Assembly: GCA_037043235.1 (NCBI GenBank)
Contig: JAWRVZ010000025.1
Span: 3,609,001-3,673,000 of the forward strand
Origin: Rhodeus uyekii
Lineage: Eukaryota; Chordata; Actinopteri; Cypriniformes; Acheilognathidae
Reading direction: 5' to 3'
Length of the DNA stretch: 64,000 nucleotides
Positions within the stretch are counted from its first letter, which is position 1. Each line of letters starts with the position of its first letter. Shown piece after piece: positions 27,152 through 39,931 of the stretch. Position numbers and translations under genes: made by a program. The notes below the pieces were generated by a model. It ran no database searches and was not told where the DNA came from. It saw only the letters and a list, made by a program, of their open reading frames with translations.

Positions 27152-27245
27152 TGTTAGAAGTGGTAACCATCCCCTCCATTTGGAGACCCGAATCCTCAAC
27201 ATCTGAGATGGTTATCACTCATTGTGTCTGGCGCCTTAGATCTCA
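27152..27245 (-). pseudogene. tRNA-Leu-like relic D
   Basis: On the minus strand it carries TCTAAGGCGCCAGACACAAT, then a variable-arm-like TCTCCAAATGGAG, then CACTTCTAACA at the end, in the order of tRNA-Leu(CAA). The segment between anticodon and variable arm is enlarged, which could be a former intron or an insertion. The 5' acceptor strand is lost. Confidence 0.5.
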
Positions 27246-28544
27246 ACAGGAAGGGGACATATGAACATTCTAAGAGCCATTATGTAACTATTATATAATG
27301 AATGTCTATAGTTTATACTACAGTTTCCAACAACAACACTCCCCCCCAATCTAACCTCTCCATGAACCACTACTCTATGTTCCAAAAGAATCTTTTCCAG
27401 GAACAAGTCATAAATAATGTCTGAATTACAGTCTTAAGGGATAAGCCACACATGTAGATAGTAGATATGAACATCTGTGCAATCCTTACAATGTTAAAGT
27501 GTTTTAGTTAGAATGGTTCTTGGTGCATAATAGCACAGTCTATGTACAAAAGATTACAACTAAAGCATAATGTGTAATGTACCATACGAATGCTCTTGAG
27601 CACTTGCATCTGGGGCCATTGTTTCGGAATGATTAAGTAGTCAAGTTGGGAGCGGTAATAAGACACCATAGTTTTGCTCTTTTTAGTTTCTTCGCTGTAG
27701 AAATGTTGTGAGATGTTCTGCAGGCCTGATACATGCTGCTTCATTTTCACAATCTAACTTTACTTATCACTCTTTAACATTTTATAAAATTAATACAATC
27801 CTTTAAATGCAGCAGTTAGAGTTGATTGAACAAACAACCCTGTTATAATGTGACAAATATATGTGGACCTGCACACTAGTCAGATACGGACATTTATCCT
27901 TAAGAAAAAGAAGAAGAATCACACAATCAACCTAAAAGGTAGTTTGTCCCTGCTGTGTAGTTTGTTCACTCCAAGCGTTCCAAGGTTCAAGAGGAAGTGG
28001 CCTCTCATGGGTGTGGGGCCCAAATGTTACATAATACCTCAGCTGCTGTTTAGTAATGAGTCTGCGACTGTGAAACATTCCTTCACTTCACAATTAAAGT
28101 AACTTAATAACAGTTAAAACATTTTTTTGTGTGTGAAACAGTGCTATATATCTATATTTTATTCAATGAAGCAGACCTTTATTGTCATGTGATAAATGTT
28201 TAATTAATGTGTAATTTATTTCCATGACAAATATGAATAGCTACACTACTGTAAATCATTTACACAGTGCTTTAATACAGGTATGGATACATGAACATTT
28301 ATTCATTACAAAAAAAAAAGAGTGCAATGCAACATTTGGCATTCATGTATTTAGCAGAAACTTTTATCTAAAGAGACTAAGGTATAAATCTGATTTAGCC
28401 CTGTCTCTTTTCAGCTCTGCTCTCATTGAGTTCTGTCTTCCATTTAGTATTTCCCCAGCATGAGGGGAAGATCTTACAGATTGATGAATGAAACGCTCAT
28501 TTGCTATGACGTCCACTTGAAACATTAAAATGCTCATGATACCT

Positions 28545-28715
28545 GAGGGCTGAGGCGGAGCTGGCGTGACCAGGGACCCGAGGGTGGGAGGAGCCAAGGA
28601 GAAGCCGATAGGTCGACGGGCCGAGATGGAGCGTCCCACTCAGGAGAGACTGGTGGTTGCGCTCTCTGCAGCTTCATGCCCCAGCAAGGTATTCCCAGGG
28701 AAGACCATGTGCTGC
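28545..28715. other. GC-rich segment of unknown nature
   Basis: A local G+C-rich patch in an AT-rich intergenic region, with words such as GGTCGACGGGCCGAGATGG. Minus-strand ORFs of 63 and 91 codons cross it, but there is no start context, splice signal or recognisable domain. It could be part of a retroelement leader or a lost exon. Confidence 0.3.
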
Positions 28716-28795
28716 AGAAATTCAACTTTTACTAAAGAGTAGTGAGAAGTTTTAAGCTAAGCCTCATTGCTATGGATGATGTCAACACACTTATG

Positions 28796-28935
28796 CACAC
28801 AGTAGCCGTGTCCCAATTCAGAGGCCGATTGTGTCAATGCAGCCCAATGAAAGCTGTCCCAATTCGGAGGATCCTTCAAATGCACCCTATGTTTCCTGTG
28901 AAATGAAGGATCCTTCACGGCCTTGCCTACCCCAG
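28796..28935. repeat. Possible DNA-transposon fragment
   Basis: Contains CCGTGTCCCAATTCAGAGGC and a second GTCCCAATTCGGAGGATCC, words I associate with fish DNA-transposon remnants. No target duplication was identified. Confidence 0.35.
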
Positions 28936-29092
28936 AATTCACTGCACTTTTAAACGTATTTTTTATTGATTGATTTTTATTAGGTTGCAGCTTAATCAAA
29001 TATCTAATAATGCAAATGTAGAAATAAAAAAATGTAAGCAGTTCAAATGTCTACTGGTATCTTACTCAGATGAAGTTATATATAGTTTATAC

Positions 29093-29290
29093 CAGGGGTG
29101 CCGATCCTGTTTCTGGAGATCTACCTTCCTGCAAAGCTCAGCTCCAACCCTGATCAAACACAGCAGTCTGAAATGATCAAGTGCTCCTGAAGATCTTGAT
29201 TAGCTGGTTCCATTGTGTTTCATTAGGGTTGGGGCCTTTGTAGGCCTTTGTAGGAAGGTAGATCTCCAGGAACAAGATCGGGCACTCCTG
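29093..29290. mobile_element. Intact 198-bp hAT MITE
   Basis: Ends CAGGGGTGCCGATCCTG and CAAGATCGGGCACTCCTG are inverted repeats. Exact 8-bp duplications GTTTATAC flank it at 29085-29092 and 29291-29298. Further inward, GGAGATCTACCTTCCTGC is mirrored by GGAAGGTAGATCTCC. Older relatives are at 14001-14115 and 46013-46175. Confidence 0.85.
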
Positions 29291-29943
29291 GTTTATACTT
29301 TTTATTATGTACAGAAATTGACCATGGTGAACATATTAAGACAGTTTGTGAACCCTGTTTATTTTTCCAGACAGTTTCATATAACTTTTTAAAAAATCCA
29401 CTGGCGCTTATCAACAGTAGTTGTCAAATTTGCTAGGTGATAAGAACAGTCCTCTATAGGCTAGCTAGACTGCTCCTTAATAACCTTCGATCTGACCTTC
29501 ATGGCAGTTGTTAATAAACAACTACACAGGAACAAACTCTAATACTGTACTGTTAACAAAGAAATTCTGATTATCGAATTCGTAAGTAATAGCACTTTGT
29601 CAAATGTAGTTCTCTATTAGCTAATCAATAACAACTTTTTTAAAACAGTGATATTTTTTTACAATTTTTATTGTCTATCGATTGCTTGTACATAAATGAA
29701 CCTTAATGTTATGTCATTGCATATTAAAACCTTTAAAACAAAATATTTTTAGCATTTATGAAGAAAAGGCTCCGCACCAAAGGCTCTGTCGAATTTTGAC
29801 TCAATAATGTGTTTTGGGCAGATTGCCGGAAACAGCTACTCTTAGTGATTTAGGGTTCCTCATGACTACCACTAACTTGTCACCGATTTAGGAGCTGGTT
29901 TACTTTCTACCCGTGTCTTTTCCCATTGGACTCCCGTTGGACA

Positions 29944-30078
29944 GTGTTTTTAGTTTTGCACAAGATGTTCCTTTTTGTTTGTAGTTTTTGAAATGTTCTT
30001 TTGAGTTTAATTATTAAAGACATTTCATTTTACTCCTTGTTCCGTGCCTTCCTCATCCTTCTACACACACGTCTGACA
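29944..30078 (+). repeat. LTR-like interspersed repeat, 3' part
   Basis: Shares GTTTTGCACAAGA, then ATTAAAGacATTTCAttttactcc..CCGTGCCTT, and a TCTGACA end with the minus-strand copy at 33604-33954. Only the last third of that copy is present. The ATTAAA box followed by a CCGTGCC block resembles the 3' end of a transcript or LTR. Confidence 0.5.
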
Positions 30079-30177
30079 AGAACATTGATAAAGCTAAAAT
30101 ATTTTTTTAAAGTCCAGATACCAGAAAATATTTAAAATTATTGCTAAAGGAAAAGCAAGGGAAAGCAAGACCCGATT

Positions 30178-30230
30178 CAATGTGTTCCTTAAATGCAATG
30201 TAAGTCGCTTTCGTCTGCCAAGTGCATAAA
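30178..30230 (+). mobile_element. SINE tail fragment
   Basis: Contains TTCAATGTGTTCCTTAAATG then GTAAGTCGCTTTCGTCTGCC, matching the tail of the SINE at 12413-12560. The tRNA head is missing. Confidence 0.6.
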
Positions 30231-30512
30231 ATGTTATGTAAATGCTAAAACAAATGTAAATGGACAGACATACAAATTAAAAATACTGTAATCACATGGA
30301 CCTTTTTATTGACATCTTTACCACCTTTCTGGGCCTTAAATGTGGTGATTACTTTGCAGCCTATGTGGGGTCAGAAAGCTCTGGATGACATGAAGGTCTT
30401 ACTGGTTCGGAACGACATGAGTATAAGCAAGTAATAACAGAATTTTCACTTTTGGGTGAATTTTGCTTATATGATCTAGTCTGGGTCCAATGGCCAATCA
30501 ATCTATCTACTG

Positions 30513-30569
<57 letters not shown>

Positions 30570-30592
30570 GTCTGTCTGTCTGTCTGTCTGTC
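30513..30592 (+). repeat. (TATC)n(TGTC)n microsatellite
   Basis: A run of TATC units followed by TGTC units in the intergenic space downstream of the minus-strand P450 gene. Confidence 0.95.
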
Positions 30593-31214
30593 TTTCATTT
30601 AGCAGAGCTATTTGTGACATATGGTCAAATCAGAAATCATTAGTTGTGATTTATATAGGCTTCAAAATACACAGCACACAGTAGGCTATACTAGTTTTTA
30701 TTCATTAAAGGCAGATATGTTGATCTTTTACATACATTTTTACATCAGAAAAATAGCTATTAACATTAAAACATTGTGAAGATAACTTGGTAACTGTGAT
30801 TGGTAACAAAGAAAAACGTATATGTTGGTAGATACAGGTATGCCCACTAAGCTTTTTATTCAATAAACGCTCATGTTAAAATTCTACACTGAACAAAGTA
30901 ATTTTCTTAAGAATGTAGCATTCATCTAATTGTCATGCAACTGAGTACCTGTACTGAGTACTGTTATTCTACCATAACAGATATTTGCAAACATGATTTG
31001 TATCAGATTTTGTTGACTTTTAATTTGTCGATGTTTCTTTTTAAAATTAAAACAAATGTGCTAAGAAAATAATCAGTGTGGGAAAACATTAAAAACCAAA
31101 CCTGTCCTTTAGTCATAATGCAAATATAAAATTTGAGTATTATTTGATAAATGGATTTATATTCATCAATGCATGCAGAAGGAAGTTTAGACACACAAGA
31201 AACATGGATACACT

Positions 31215-33959
31215 CTAATGTGAGGACACACAAATTCGGAAAGGAGCAGGAGCATATGTGAACCATATCTCGCCCTCCAAACTGGGTTCCTCTCCTGGAC
31301 ATTTGGAGATGGTGAACTGCTGCAGCAGGGAGGTGAAGAATAAGAAGAGCTCCTGACGAGCCAGCTGCTCTCCCAAACACGCTCTCTTACCTATAAGCAA
31401 ATGTCATCAGCTGAAGTTAAAATTCATAATGTGGCAAAGTCAATTAAAACACTAAATACAAGTACAGTATATCATTTTTTGAGAAGTTATATCAGGGTGG
31501 TGTGTTTATAAAACATTACCTGCTGAAAATGCCATGAAGGCGTCTCTCTTCCGAAACTGCCCATTTTCATCCAGGAAGTGTCCTGGGTTAAAGGTGTGTG
31601 GAGTTTCCCATTCGTTTGGATCATTCAGGACTGAAGATAGGTTTATTGTTATAGAGGTGCCCTAATAAAGAGAGAAAAACTTTACTATTCTAGACATGAC
31701 TAGACCCCAAAATAGAACAGAATTAATACCTTAGGAATGAAGTACCCCCCAAGTGTTGTGTCTTTAACAGCTTGTTTAGGGAATCCCAGTGGAACAACAT
31801 TCCCAAATCTTTGAATCTCATGGATAACAGCATCAGTGTAGGGCATATTAACTCTGTCAGGCAAGCAAGGCTGACGTGACTGTCCAATCTCCCTTTCTAT
31901 CTCTGCTTGGACCTTTTCTGAATGGGAAATAAAAAAGTATTACTTGCAAATATATATATATATGTTTTTTTGTTGTTGTTGTTTTTCTTTTTCTTTTTTT
32001 ACATTTGGCAGGCACTTTTATCCAAAGCAACTTGCATTGCATTCAAGAAACACATTGACAATCAAACTGTTCTTGTTTTCCCTGGGACCGAACCCATGAC
32101 CATGGCGTTGTAAACACCAATTTACAAAGCTTATTATCTGTTTTTGGACAAACTCATTCATGGAAAACTCCTGGACCAGGCTAACTTTCAGAAAACAATT
32201 TACAATTTCTTCCTTGCATAGTCTAAATTTTCATCCTGCAAGCTTTAAATGAAGAGCCATGATTACTCCTGCTCAGAAAATCAGAAAAGTACACTCACCC
32301 TGTATTTCTGGGAACTTGATCATAAAAAGCAGACCCCAACGCAGAGTTGTTGTTGCAGTTTCTGTCCCGGCTTCAATCAGGTCTAAACAAGTCACAACTA
32401 ACCCTTCTATGTTAAAACCAGCCTCAGGGTCACTCTTTTTCTGAAAAAAAAGTGGGAATCAATACAAAAATGTGGATACACATTAGTTCTTCACAGGCAC
32501 GACACTCTCTTTTTAAAATAGTGTATTAGGTTGATCAAATGGTAATATCTATTGTATTTACCCACTTTACTCAAAGTATTTCAAAAGCATGATAAAAAAA
32601 AATAGTTTCAATCATTTCTGTACCTTTTCCATCTCGGCCAGGTAATTGTCTATAAAGTCACGTGGGTTTGAAGGGTCCCAGTCCTCTTTGTGTTTAATGA
32701 TTTCTCCTCTCAGGAAGTCTTTGATCTTCTTATAGTTGGAAAAAATGGTTTGGTGGGGGCCAGGTAAATACTCCAAGAGCCGAGGACACACATTATACAG
32801 CTGTAAGAGATGATATAGTGTGTCATGAAAATTGAAAATGATCTGAATATTAAAATAGTGGCTAAGGATGCTGTCATGAATCAGTACCTGTGCTCTAGGA
32901 GAGCCTGCTAACTGAATGCATTCAGTGTCAAGACGCAGAATTCTTTGGTAACACTCATCATGATAGTCAAAACGTTGTCCAAATATCAAGCAGGAGATGA
33001 TGTTTGAAACAGCACTGTTTAAGGTGACCATGGGGTTGAAAGGTTCTATTTGAGAAAACAGTTATGAATATGTGTACATAAGTATATGTAATTATTTGGC
33101 AAGTTCTTCTGAATTAATTTAGAATTCAGACAATACCCTTTTCTACCCTAAAAGCATCACAAAGGTAGCCGCACTCTTGTTGGATCCTGAGCTCAAGACT
33201 TTTCTTCCCCTCTCCAAAGGTCCGTAAATGGGATACAGCAAACTTCCTATGCATCCGCCATAGGTATCCATTACTCAGTATAGTACCTTCATAATATGAA
33301 TTAAAGAGAGAATGCCAATAACTAAACAGGTAATTGAACAAGTGAACAGAATTGCCCTTTTAAGCAAAAACGCAATAATGGTCAGTGTAATTACCAATTC
33401 CTTTAAAGACTTTATGAAACAGTGGGACTTGTGGACGGTCAACGAAACTGTCAATCTGAGTAATAAGGGCCTCCTTTACCAGTTTATATCCAGACACAAT
33501 TATCATTTTATCACTCCCCACTCTTAGGCTGAACACCTTCCCGTAGACTTGAGCCAACTGAAATAAATAAAAAAAATTAATATATTATTATTATTATTAT
33601 TATTGTCACTGTCTGTGGCGGAGGAATGAGAAAGGCACGGAGGCAGAAGATGAACTGAAATGTACTTTAATGGTGAACTCAAAATAAACACTTTAAATAC
33701 AAAACACAATGCACTTCTTGTGCAAAACATCCAACAAGGAGTATAAGGAAAACAGAGAAGAGAAACGTCTTACTACGAACATTGACAACAACTGACCCAC
33801 AGTGTCTACACAGGGTAGTTATACACAAGGGCTGATTAGACACAGCTGACAAGACTGACATGGTGATTGATTATGAGACAGGTGAGTGGACAAACACTGG
33901 GACAAACAAAGAGAGGAACCAGAATGTAAACAAGGACATGACAGACATGTGACAATTAC

Positions 33960-34028
<69 letters not shown>

Positions 34029-34137
34029 TCAAATTGCTAACATTCACCATTCTTTAAATCAGGAAATATACGATTAATATGATTAATATATTAATATATT
34101 AATATATTATATATATATAAAAGGTTTAAAGAATATC

Positions 34138-34217
<80 letters not shown>

Positions 34218-34478
34218 CAATATAAAATATTATTCTGGCTAAAGTGGCATGCAAATGAACACTTAAGCTGATAATTTGACATAATTTTCTCCTACCTTAT
34301 CCATGTTCTTAAAATCTATCTCCGTGAAGACATTTCCCAGGAATGGTAGAGGCTGGGGTCCTGGAGGGAACCTGGAAGGATTCCTGTATTTGATTATATC
34401 TACAAGAAGCAGTAAAACAAAAATTAAAATAATCCAGCTTTTAAAATCAAAGTGTTGATATATAAAGTGCAGGATCAT
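31215..34478 (-). CDS. Cytochrome P450 family 2 gene (P450-1)
   Basis: ER-membrane monooxygenase that oxidises lipophilic substrates using NADPH-P450 reductase. Nine minus-strand exons: 34478-34296, 33557-33395, 33286-33137, 33045-32888, 32800-32624, 32440-32299, 31917-31730, 31661-31520, 31390-31215. The total is 1479 nt (492 residues) with every junction in phase. N-terminal hydrophobic anchor (residues 9-28) and proline hinge RFPPGP; C-helix WRMHR; I-helix EAGTETATTT; K-helix EIQR; haem loop FSAGKRACLG with the cysteine ligand. Exon sizes match the other three genes except small changes in exons 1 and 4. It resembles the CYP2J-related fish subfamilies (2N, 2P, 2V, 2AD) but I cannot fix the subfamily. 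It is transcribed away from P450-2 and looks intact. Confidence 0.95.
32001..32118 (-). mobile_element. SINE copy in P450-1 intron 6
   Basis: Read on the minus strand it has a B-box-like GGGTTCGGTCCCAGGG and the tail TTGCTTTGGATAAAAGTGCC then TGCCAAATGT. The A-box half is missing. Same family as 12413-12560. Confidence 0.65.
33604..33954 (-). repeat. LTR-like interspersed repeat in P450-1 intron 1
   Basis: A 351-bp unit starting TGTCAC and ending GTGACA, so it has TG...CA termini with short inverted ends. Read on the minus strand it has ATTAAAGTACATTTCAG followed by GCCTCCGTGCC near its end, matching the repeat at 29944-30078. No target duplication was seen. A solo LTR or a nonautonomous element are both possible. 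Confidence 0.5.
33961..34214. repeat. Two long (TA)n tracts
   Basis: Pure TA runs occupy 33961-34022 and 34139-34214, separated by AT-rich sequence with repeated TTAATAT words. They lie in P450-1 intron 1. Confidence 0.95.
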
Positions 34479-36713
34479 GATGTTAGAGAAAATTGCAAGT
34501 TCCGTTTGTCAATGAATATCAAAGTATTGGAGCGCTGCAGTCTGTAAATGCAAATGATAGTACAGAAGCAGGGCAGTTGTTTGGGCTTTGCAACTTGCGG
34601 TGGGACTGCACAAGGCCCCTCCCCTCCCTACACAGGGATTTCACACCCCTTTCCGTGCTTGTTACCAAGTGGACGGCCCTGTTGAGAAAACTAAGTATTA
34701 GAGGAAAAGAGTGGAGTGAGATTACAAAAGTCACTCCTGATTGCAGAAAGGGGGGCTGCGTGTAAATTCCAACTCTCTTGACCTAGTCTAGCTCCACCTC
34801 TATGGATCTAGTGAAGCGCCTCTGATTGGCTAATAATGTTTAGTTAACCTCTTCGTCAGATCAGATCAGACTTTATCCTAATGGTGAAAAACATTTTTAT
34901 TAGGTCAAAGATTAGGTAAAGGTAACCATAAGACTTGCATGGAACTGGAGAGGCTGGTATAGCTAATATTGCCTTGAATTTTCTTGAGCAATTTTCATGA
35001 CATTGCAATAATAATGTAATTAAGTGCTCCTCAAACCTGTTTATAACATGTTCTAAACCAGGGGTTTTCAAAGTGTGGGGCGCGCCTCCCCTGGGGGGCG
35101 CCAGAGCATGCCAGGGGAGGCGCGGAGAGTTGTAAAAAATGATAGTCTAATATCTAGAGTTGAGCCGGATACTCGGCTGAAACGAGAATCCGGTGCGGAT
35201 AATGCACTTTTGCCGATTACGAGTATCATACGAGTAATAAGAGTCATTATCTGTGCTCGGATTACATAAAAATCCTCATTGGGTAGTTGACTGTGTCTGC
35301 GTTCTGCGATAGGCGCGCCTCCCCTACACATGCAGATTTAATTCGTCTCGCGCGAGCTCGCGGCTCAGAACGCGGAAACGAGAACAGGTGTCTTTCCCTC
35401 TCAGTCACTCAGGTTCGCGGGTCTTCCGTTAACGTTTAGGGTTTCTTCAGCTTCAGGTTTGTTTTTTATTTCGGTTTGTTTGTAGTACTTATTAACCAGT
35501 ATAGTTCTGGTAAACGTGGGGTTTGTTCCCTCCCCCTCTCTCTCTCTCTCTGTCTCTCCCTCACTCATACACGAATGGAAATAAATAGAAATTACACTGA
35601 TCATAAAAAATTAAAAGTAAAAAAATTGGGTGGGTTGTGTCAAAGGGGAGGCCCACTGTCTCAGACTTTGAAAACCTCTGTTCTAAACAAATGTTTTGTG
35701 CAGTGCAGTGTCCCTGTAGAGGTTTTGGGGTGAAGCAGCTTAATCAAGAGTATAAAAAGATTTGTCTTGGATTTTTTTACCAGACGTCCACCATCAACAG
35801 TGCCGGTGTGGGTGAAGGTTTTGTTTTGTCCAAACAGTAACACACACCTGCTTCTACTAATGAAAGCCCTAGTAAGATTCTATTAGTTGACCAGTCAAAA
35901 TTAGCAAACTCCCTACCTGTTCTAATGAGCATTGCTATAGTTTTAGTTTTTGAATTTAACAACTATCAAAACCAAAAAAATAAAACAAAGACTACATATG
36001 TAATTTGCCAATTTGTAGATTGTATTATACAATAAGACAAAAGAAAGAAAAGGAAAAGAGCAATACACAAGATTAGAATTAAATGTCAGTTAGGTACACA
36101 ACCTATAACTGTGGAACTAGAAGATCTTAATCATTTGTTGAGCAATCTACATATTGGCAAATTACATATTGTGATGTATTTCATTATGTCTTCATCTACG
36201 CTACATTTTCTGATAAAATATGACACAATTAACAGAAAACAAATACTGTAGTTTTAATATATTTGGAAGAAATTCAAGAAAGTGTGAAAAGAAATTATAC
36301 GTTTTGAATTTAAAATTCTAGTGAGAAAGGACCCAAGACCAAAACATGTCACTTCACACAATGATTCGCTGTGTTCGTGTAGCTCACCTTGCTGGACGTG
36401 GAGAGGGGCGGGGCTAGATGTAAGCTCCACCCACTTGGAATTCATTTGCTCGCGCTAGTGTCAATCAATACAAGCAGAAAATAAGTCACGCGCTTCAAAA
36501 TAAAGATTTGTCTTCGGTAAAAGAACTACGCGGGTGTGACGATTCGCTTACTTTTAAAATCTTTTTTTTTTTAAACACAGGTTCGTTCACGAACAGGCCC
36601 ATTGTTTTTTTTTATTTCAGACCGTGTTTTGCAGACGTAAACGAGGAAGTAAACTACTTTAAGCGTAAAAATAGCGCACGTCATGTCTTACAGTGCGGAA
36701 TAAATAGGGTGAA
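34479..36713. promoter_or_regulatory. Divergent promoter region between P450-1 and P450-2
   Basis: The two P450 genes are head-to-head with 2.2 kb between start codons. The space holds a 622-bp hAT insertion (35059-35680). A GC-box-like GGGGCGGGGC lies at about 36406, some 300 bp before the P450-2 ATG, and an ATTGG (inverted CCAAT) near 34,827. Transcription start sites were not identified. Confidence 0.4.
35059..35680. mobile_element. hAT element with 8-bp target duplication
   Basis: Inverted ends CAGGGGTTTTCAAAGT and ACTTTGAAAACCTCTG bound 622 bp. Exact 8-bp repeats TTCTAAAC flank it at 35051-35058 and 35681-35688. Internal GGCGCGCCTCCCCT blocks occur twice. A CT-rich run lies at 35523-35560. 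No transposase ORF. Confidence 0.85.
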
Positions 36714-39700
36714 ATGGTTTTGGAGAACATTTTGGTGTCTTTAGCCTCAGTAAACTGGACAGATGCAGGGACTGTGCTACTGTTGTTCATCCTCTTTCTT
36801 CTGATCTCAAACCAGCTGAGACACAAAAAGCCAAGAAACTACCCCCCCGGACCCACACCTCTCCCCTGTGTTGGGAATGTTTTCCAACTGGATGCTACAC
36901 AACCTCATATTAATTTAACTAAGGTAATTTACGCCCCCTTCCCCATAACGTTGGGATTTCAAAGTCTGGCTATATAATGTATTTTTCTTCTTCTTTCAAA
37001 TACGGCCTGGTATCTTAAGCCCTGTAACCCTGTTTATGTCATATAATTGTTACATTTTTTTAATTTTTACATTTCCCTGCAGTTGTCAGACCGCTATGGC
37101 AACATTTTCAGCTTGCGTCTGGGAAGCTTAAACACTGTTGTTGTGAATACATACAGCATGGTCAAGAAAGCTCTTGTTGATCAAGCAAACATTTTCACTG
37201 GCCGCCCAACCAATGAGGTGCTCCAAAAAATAATCAAGTGCCAAGGTATAAATCAATTTTGGGGAGAAGACATCAAATGACTCTCTAAATACTGTTTCAC
37301 ATCTTTCCTCTTGTGTAATGTCTGGCAACAGGTGTAACCTTCAATAACGGCTATAGCTGGAAGCAACAGAGGCGTTTCACTCTTAGTACTCTTAAGTACT
37401 TCGGTGTGGGAAAGAGGAACCTGGAATTCATTATCATGGAAGAGTATATGTTTCTGCACAAGACCATCATGGATACCAATGGTAAAGAACAGTAGCAGCA
37501 TTGCTGAGATTATAAGAGTCATAATATGGCTTATATTTAGGTTTACCATGCTTGTTTGTTGTTTTCAGAATTTTGCATTACATTTGTATTGGGTTTATAT
37601 TTATGAACTAAGTCAATGTGAAAAGTTTCTAAACGTTCTAGGCATTATTATTGTAAACCAATAACTGTGAGGATTACATTTAAGGACTCAAAATGTAAGG
37701 ACAACCTAAATATCATAGAGACTTCCAGGGAGACTCCTTTGATAAGCAATCAACAATCTAGTAACAACTTGGTGTTGGCATGGCAATGCACTAAAAACTA
37801 AAATTAGAAGAATTAAAAAATCTAGTTTGAAACAGAAACCAGCTTCACATGTCGTTGTTTTTTGTTAGGACTACCATTCGATCCTCACTACTTTATTAAC
37901 AATGCTGTCTCCAACATCATCTGCTCCATGGTGTTTGGCAGGAGGTTTGAGTACACTGACCAGAGATTTCTGAACCTTCTTAGTCTGATGTCTAAAACCC
38001 TTAAGCTGCAAACCTCCGTTTGGATACAGGTACTACAATGTTCATTCTGACGATGAGATGAAAAGATGTCTGTGATCTGTGATTGGCTCTCCTGAATTGC
38101 CACCCAAGTTGACCTGCTACTTTTCCGTTACAGCTTTACAGTGTTTTTCCTCGAATTATGGACCTCCTCCCTGGACCTCATAAAGACCTGTTTTCCTACT
38201 TCCATCAAATTTGTGCTTTTATTAGAGAAGAGGTGGACAAGCATTATGCAGAATGGGACCCCTCTTCACCCAGAGATTTTATAGACTGCTATCTTACTGA
38301 GATCCAGAAGGTACTGTTATTCTCTATCACAGCTATTTTTAATAAAATAAGACTTTTTTTATAAACCTATCTTGTTTAACAGATGTCATATTTGGTAAAC
38401 TCTCAGGAATATTCCACTTTTTTAATTAGAGTTACCATTATCTGTCATGGTTACCCTATGCTGGTTGTATTGTCTCTGTTTTTTTTTTTTAGAGGAAAGA
38501 TGATCTGGAAGCAGGATTTCATGAAGAGGGTCTGCAATACGCTGTACTTGATTTGTTTGTGGCTGGAACTGAGACCACATCTACCACTTTACTGTGGGCC
38601 TTTGTATACATGATGAAATACCCACAAATCCAAGGTAAAGTGCTCCAGATTACAAGTGAATTGTAAATTCAGTTTTGTCCATGTTTGGAAAACAAAAATC
38701 CAAAATCAGACATAGGCTAATAAGGATCATAAGCTATTTAGACTCAATTATTTTCCCTGCTTAGTTAAAAATGTTAGATGCATGTTATGGAAACTTGGCA
38801 TCTAATGTCATATTCATATGCTCAGAAAAGGTCCAGGCAGAAATAGACAAAGTAGTTGGACAGTCTCGCCGACCCAACATGGATGACCGACCCAGTATGC
38901 CGTACACTGACGCTGTTATCCATGAGGTCCAGAGAATGAGCAATGTTGTGCCCCTTAGTGTGCCAAGAATGACTAATGAAGACACAATATTGGAAGGGTA
39001 TTTCATTCCAAAGGTGAGATGAAAGACAAAATTTAAATCTTATAACATTGACATGATTTCTGTTTTTTAAGTGGTTGAAAAATGGACTTTTGTGAAAACT
39101 GGACTTTTCAACCAAATACTTACCATATCAGATCCTGCCTGTTTTAATGTATTATTTATCTAAAACTTATTTAATCGGTAGTACTACATTTCTTGCCACA
39201 AGAATAGCCTCAGCTAATGATATGGCATTCAATTTTCAAATAACTACCTAGGAAGTCAGACTCTTTAATTAAGATGATGTTTATTTGTCTTTTTTAAGGG
39301 TACACAGATCATCCCTAACCTGACCTCAGTACTGTTTGATCAGACCAAGTGGAAGACTCCACATTCATTTGACCCACAGAATTTTCTGAACACTCTAGGC
39401 GAGTTTGAAAAACCTGAAGCCTTTATTCCTTTCTCAATAGGTAAGTAGTTTTTTTGGCTATATAAACATATATACATAAGACATAAAATATTTAACTTAT
39501 TCAGATTAAATTGTTGATTTGAGATTTTTGTTTTTACAGTAGCAACCCACTGTCTGTACAATATAAACACATATGTATCTTTATTTCATCCTCCCAAGGA
39601 AAACGATCTTGTCCAGGAGAATCGCTTGCCCGCATGGAGCTCTTTCTCTTCTTCACATCCTTTCTACAATCTTTCACCCTGTCTCCTCCAGAGGGAACTC

Positions 39701-39774
39701 AAACAAGCTTGGACTTTAGATTTGGAATGACACTTTCCCCAAAGCCATTTAGAATGCGTTTCAGTCCTCGTTGA
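36714..39774 (+). CDS. Cytochrome P450 family 2 gene (P450-2)
   Basis: Nine exons: 36714-36923, 37083-37245, 37332-37481, 37869-38029, 38134-38310, 38493-38634, 38826-39013, 39299-39440, 39599-39774. The total is 1509 nt (502 residues), all phases consistent. Hydrophobic anchor at about residues 19-35, hinge NYPPGP, C-helix WKQQR, I-helix VAGTETTSTT, K-helix EVQR, haem loop FSIGKRSCPG. The N-terminus is six or more residues longer than in P450-3 and P450-4, and the region after the C-helix (LEFIIMEEYMFLHKTI) is unlike its neighbours, so this is a different subfamily. Two AATAAA boxes follow at 39882 and 39908. Expected to be an ER drug/fatty-acid monooxygenase; the substrate is unknown. Confidence 0.95.
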
Positions 39775-39931
39775 AGGCTGATTATGTTTTACGTCAATGC
39801 TTCATATTTAAAGAGAAAAAAAAATCAGAATAGATTTATACAGTTTATTTATCTGAAATGGTTTAAAATTGCCTTTAACCAAATAAAACTGCAGTTTCAA
39901 CTAGACAAATAAAGCTGGTAACCTTTTTAAA

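Noticed and set aside
25992..27245. Functional tRNA-Leu genes
   Set aside because: Each copy lacks at least one essential part (B-box, 5' or 3' half), so they are kept as relics only.
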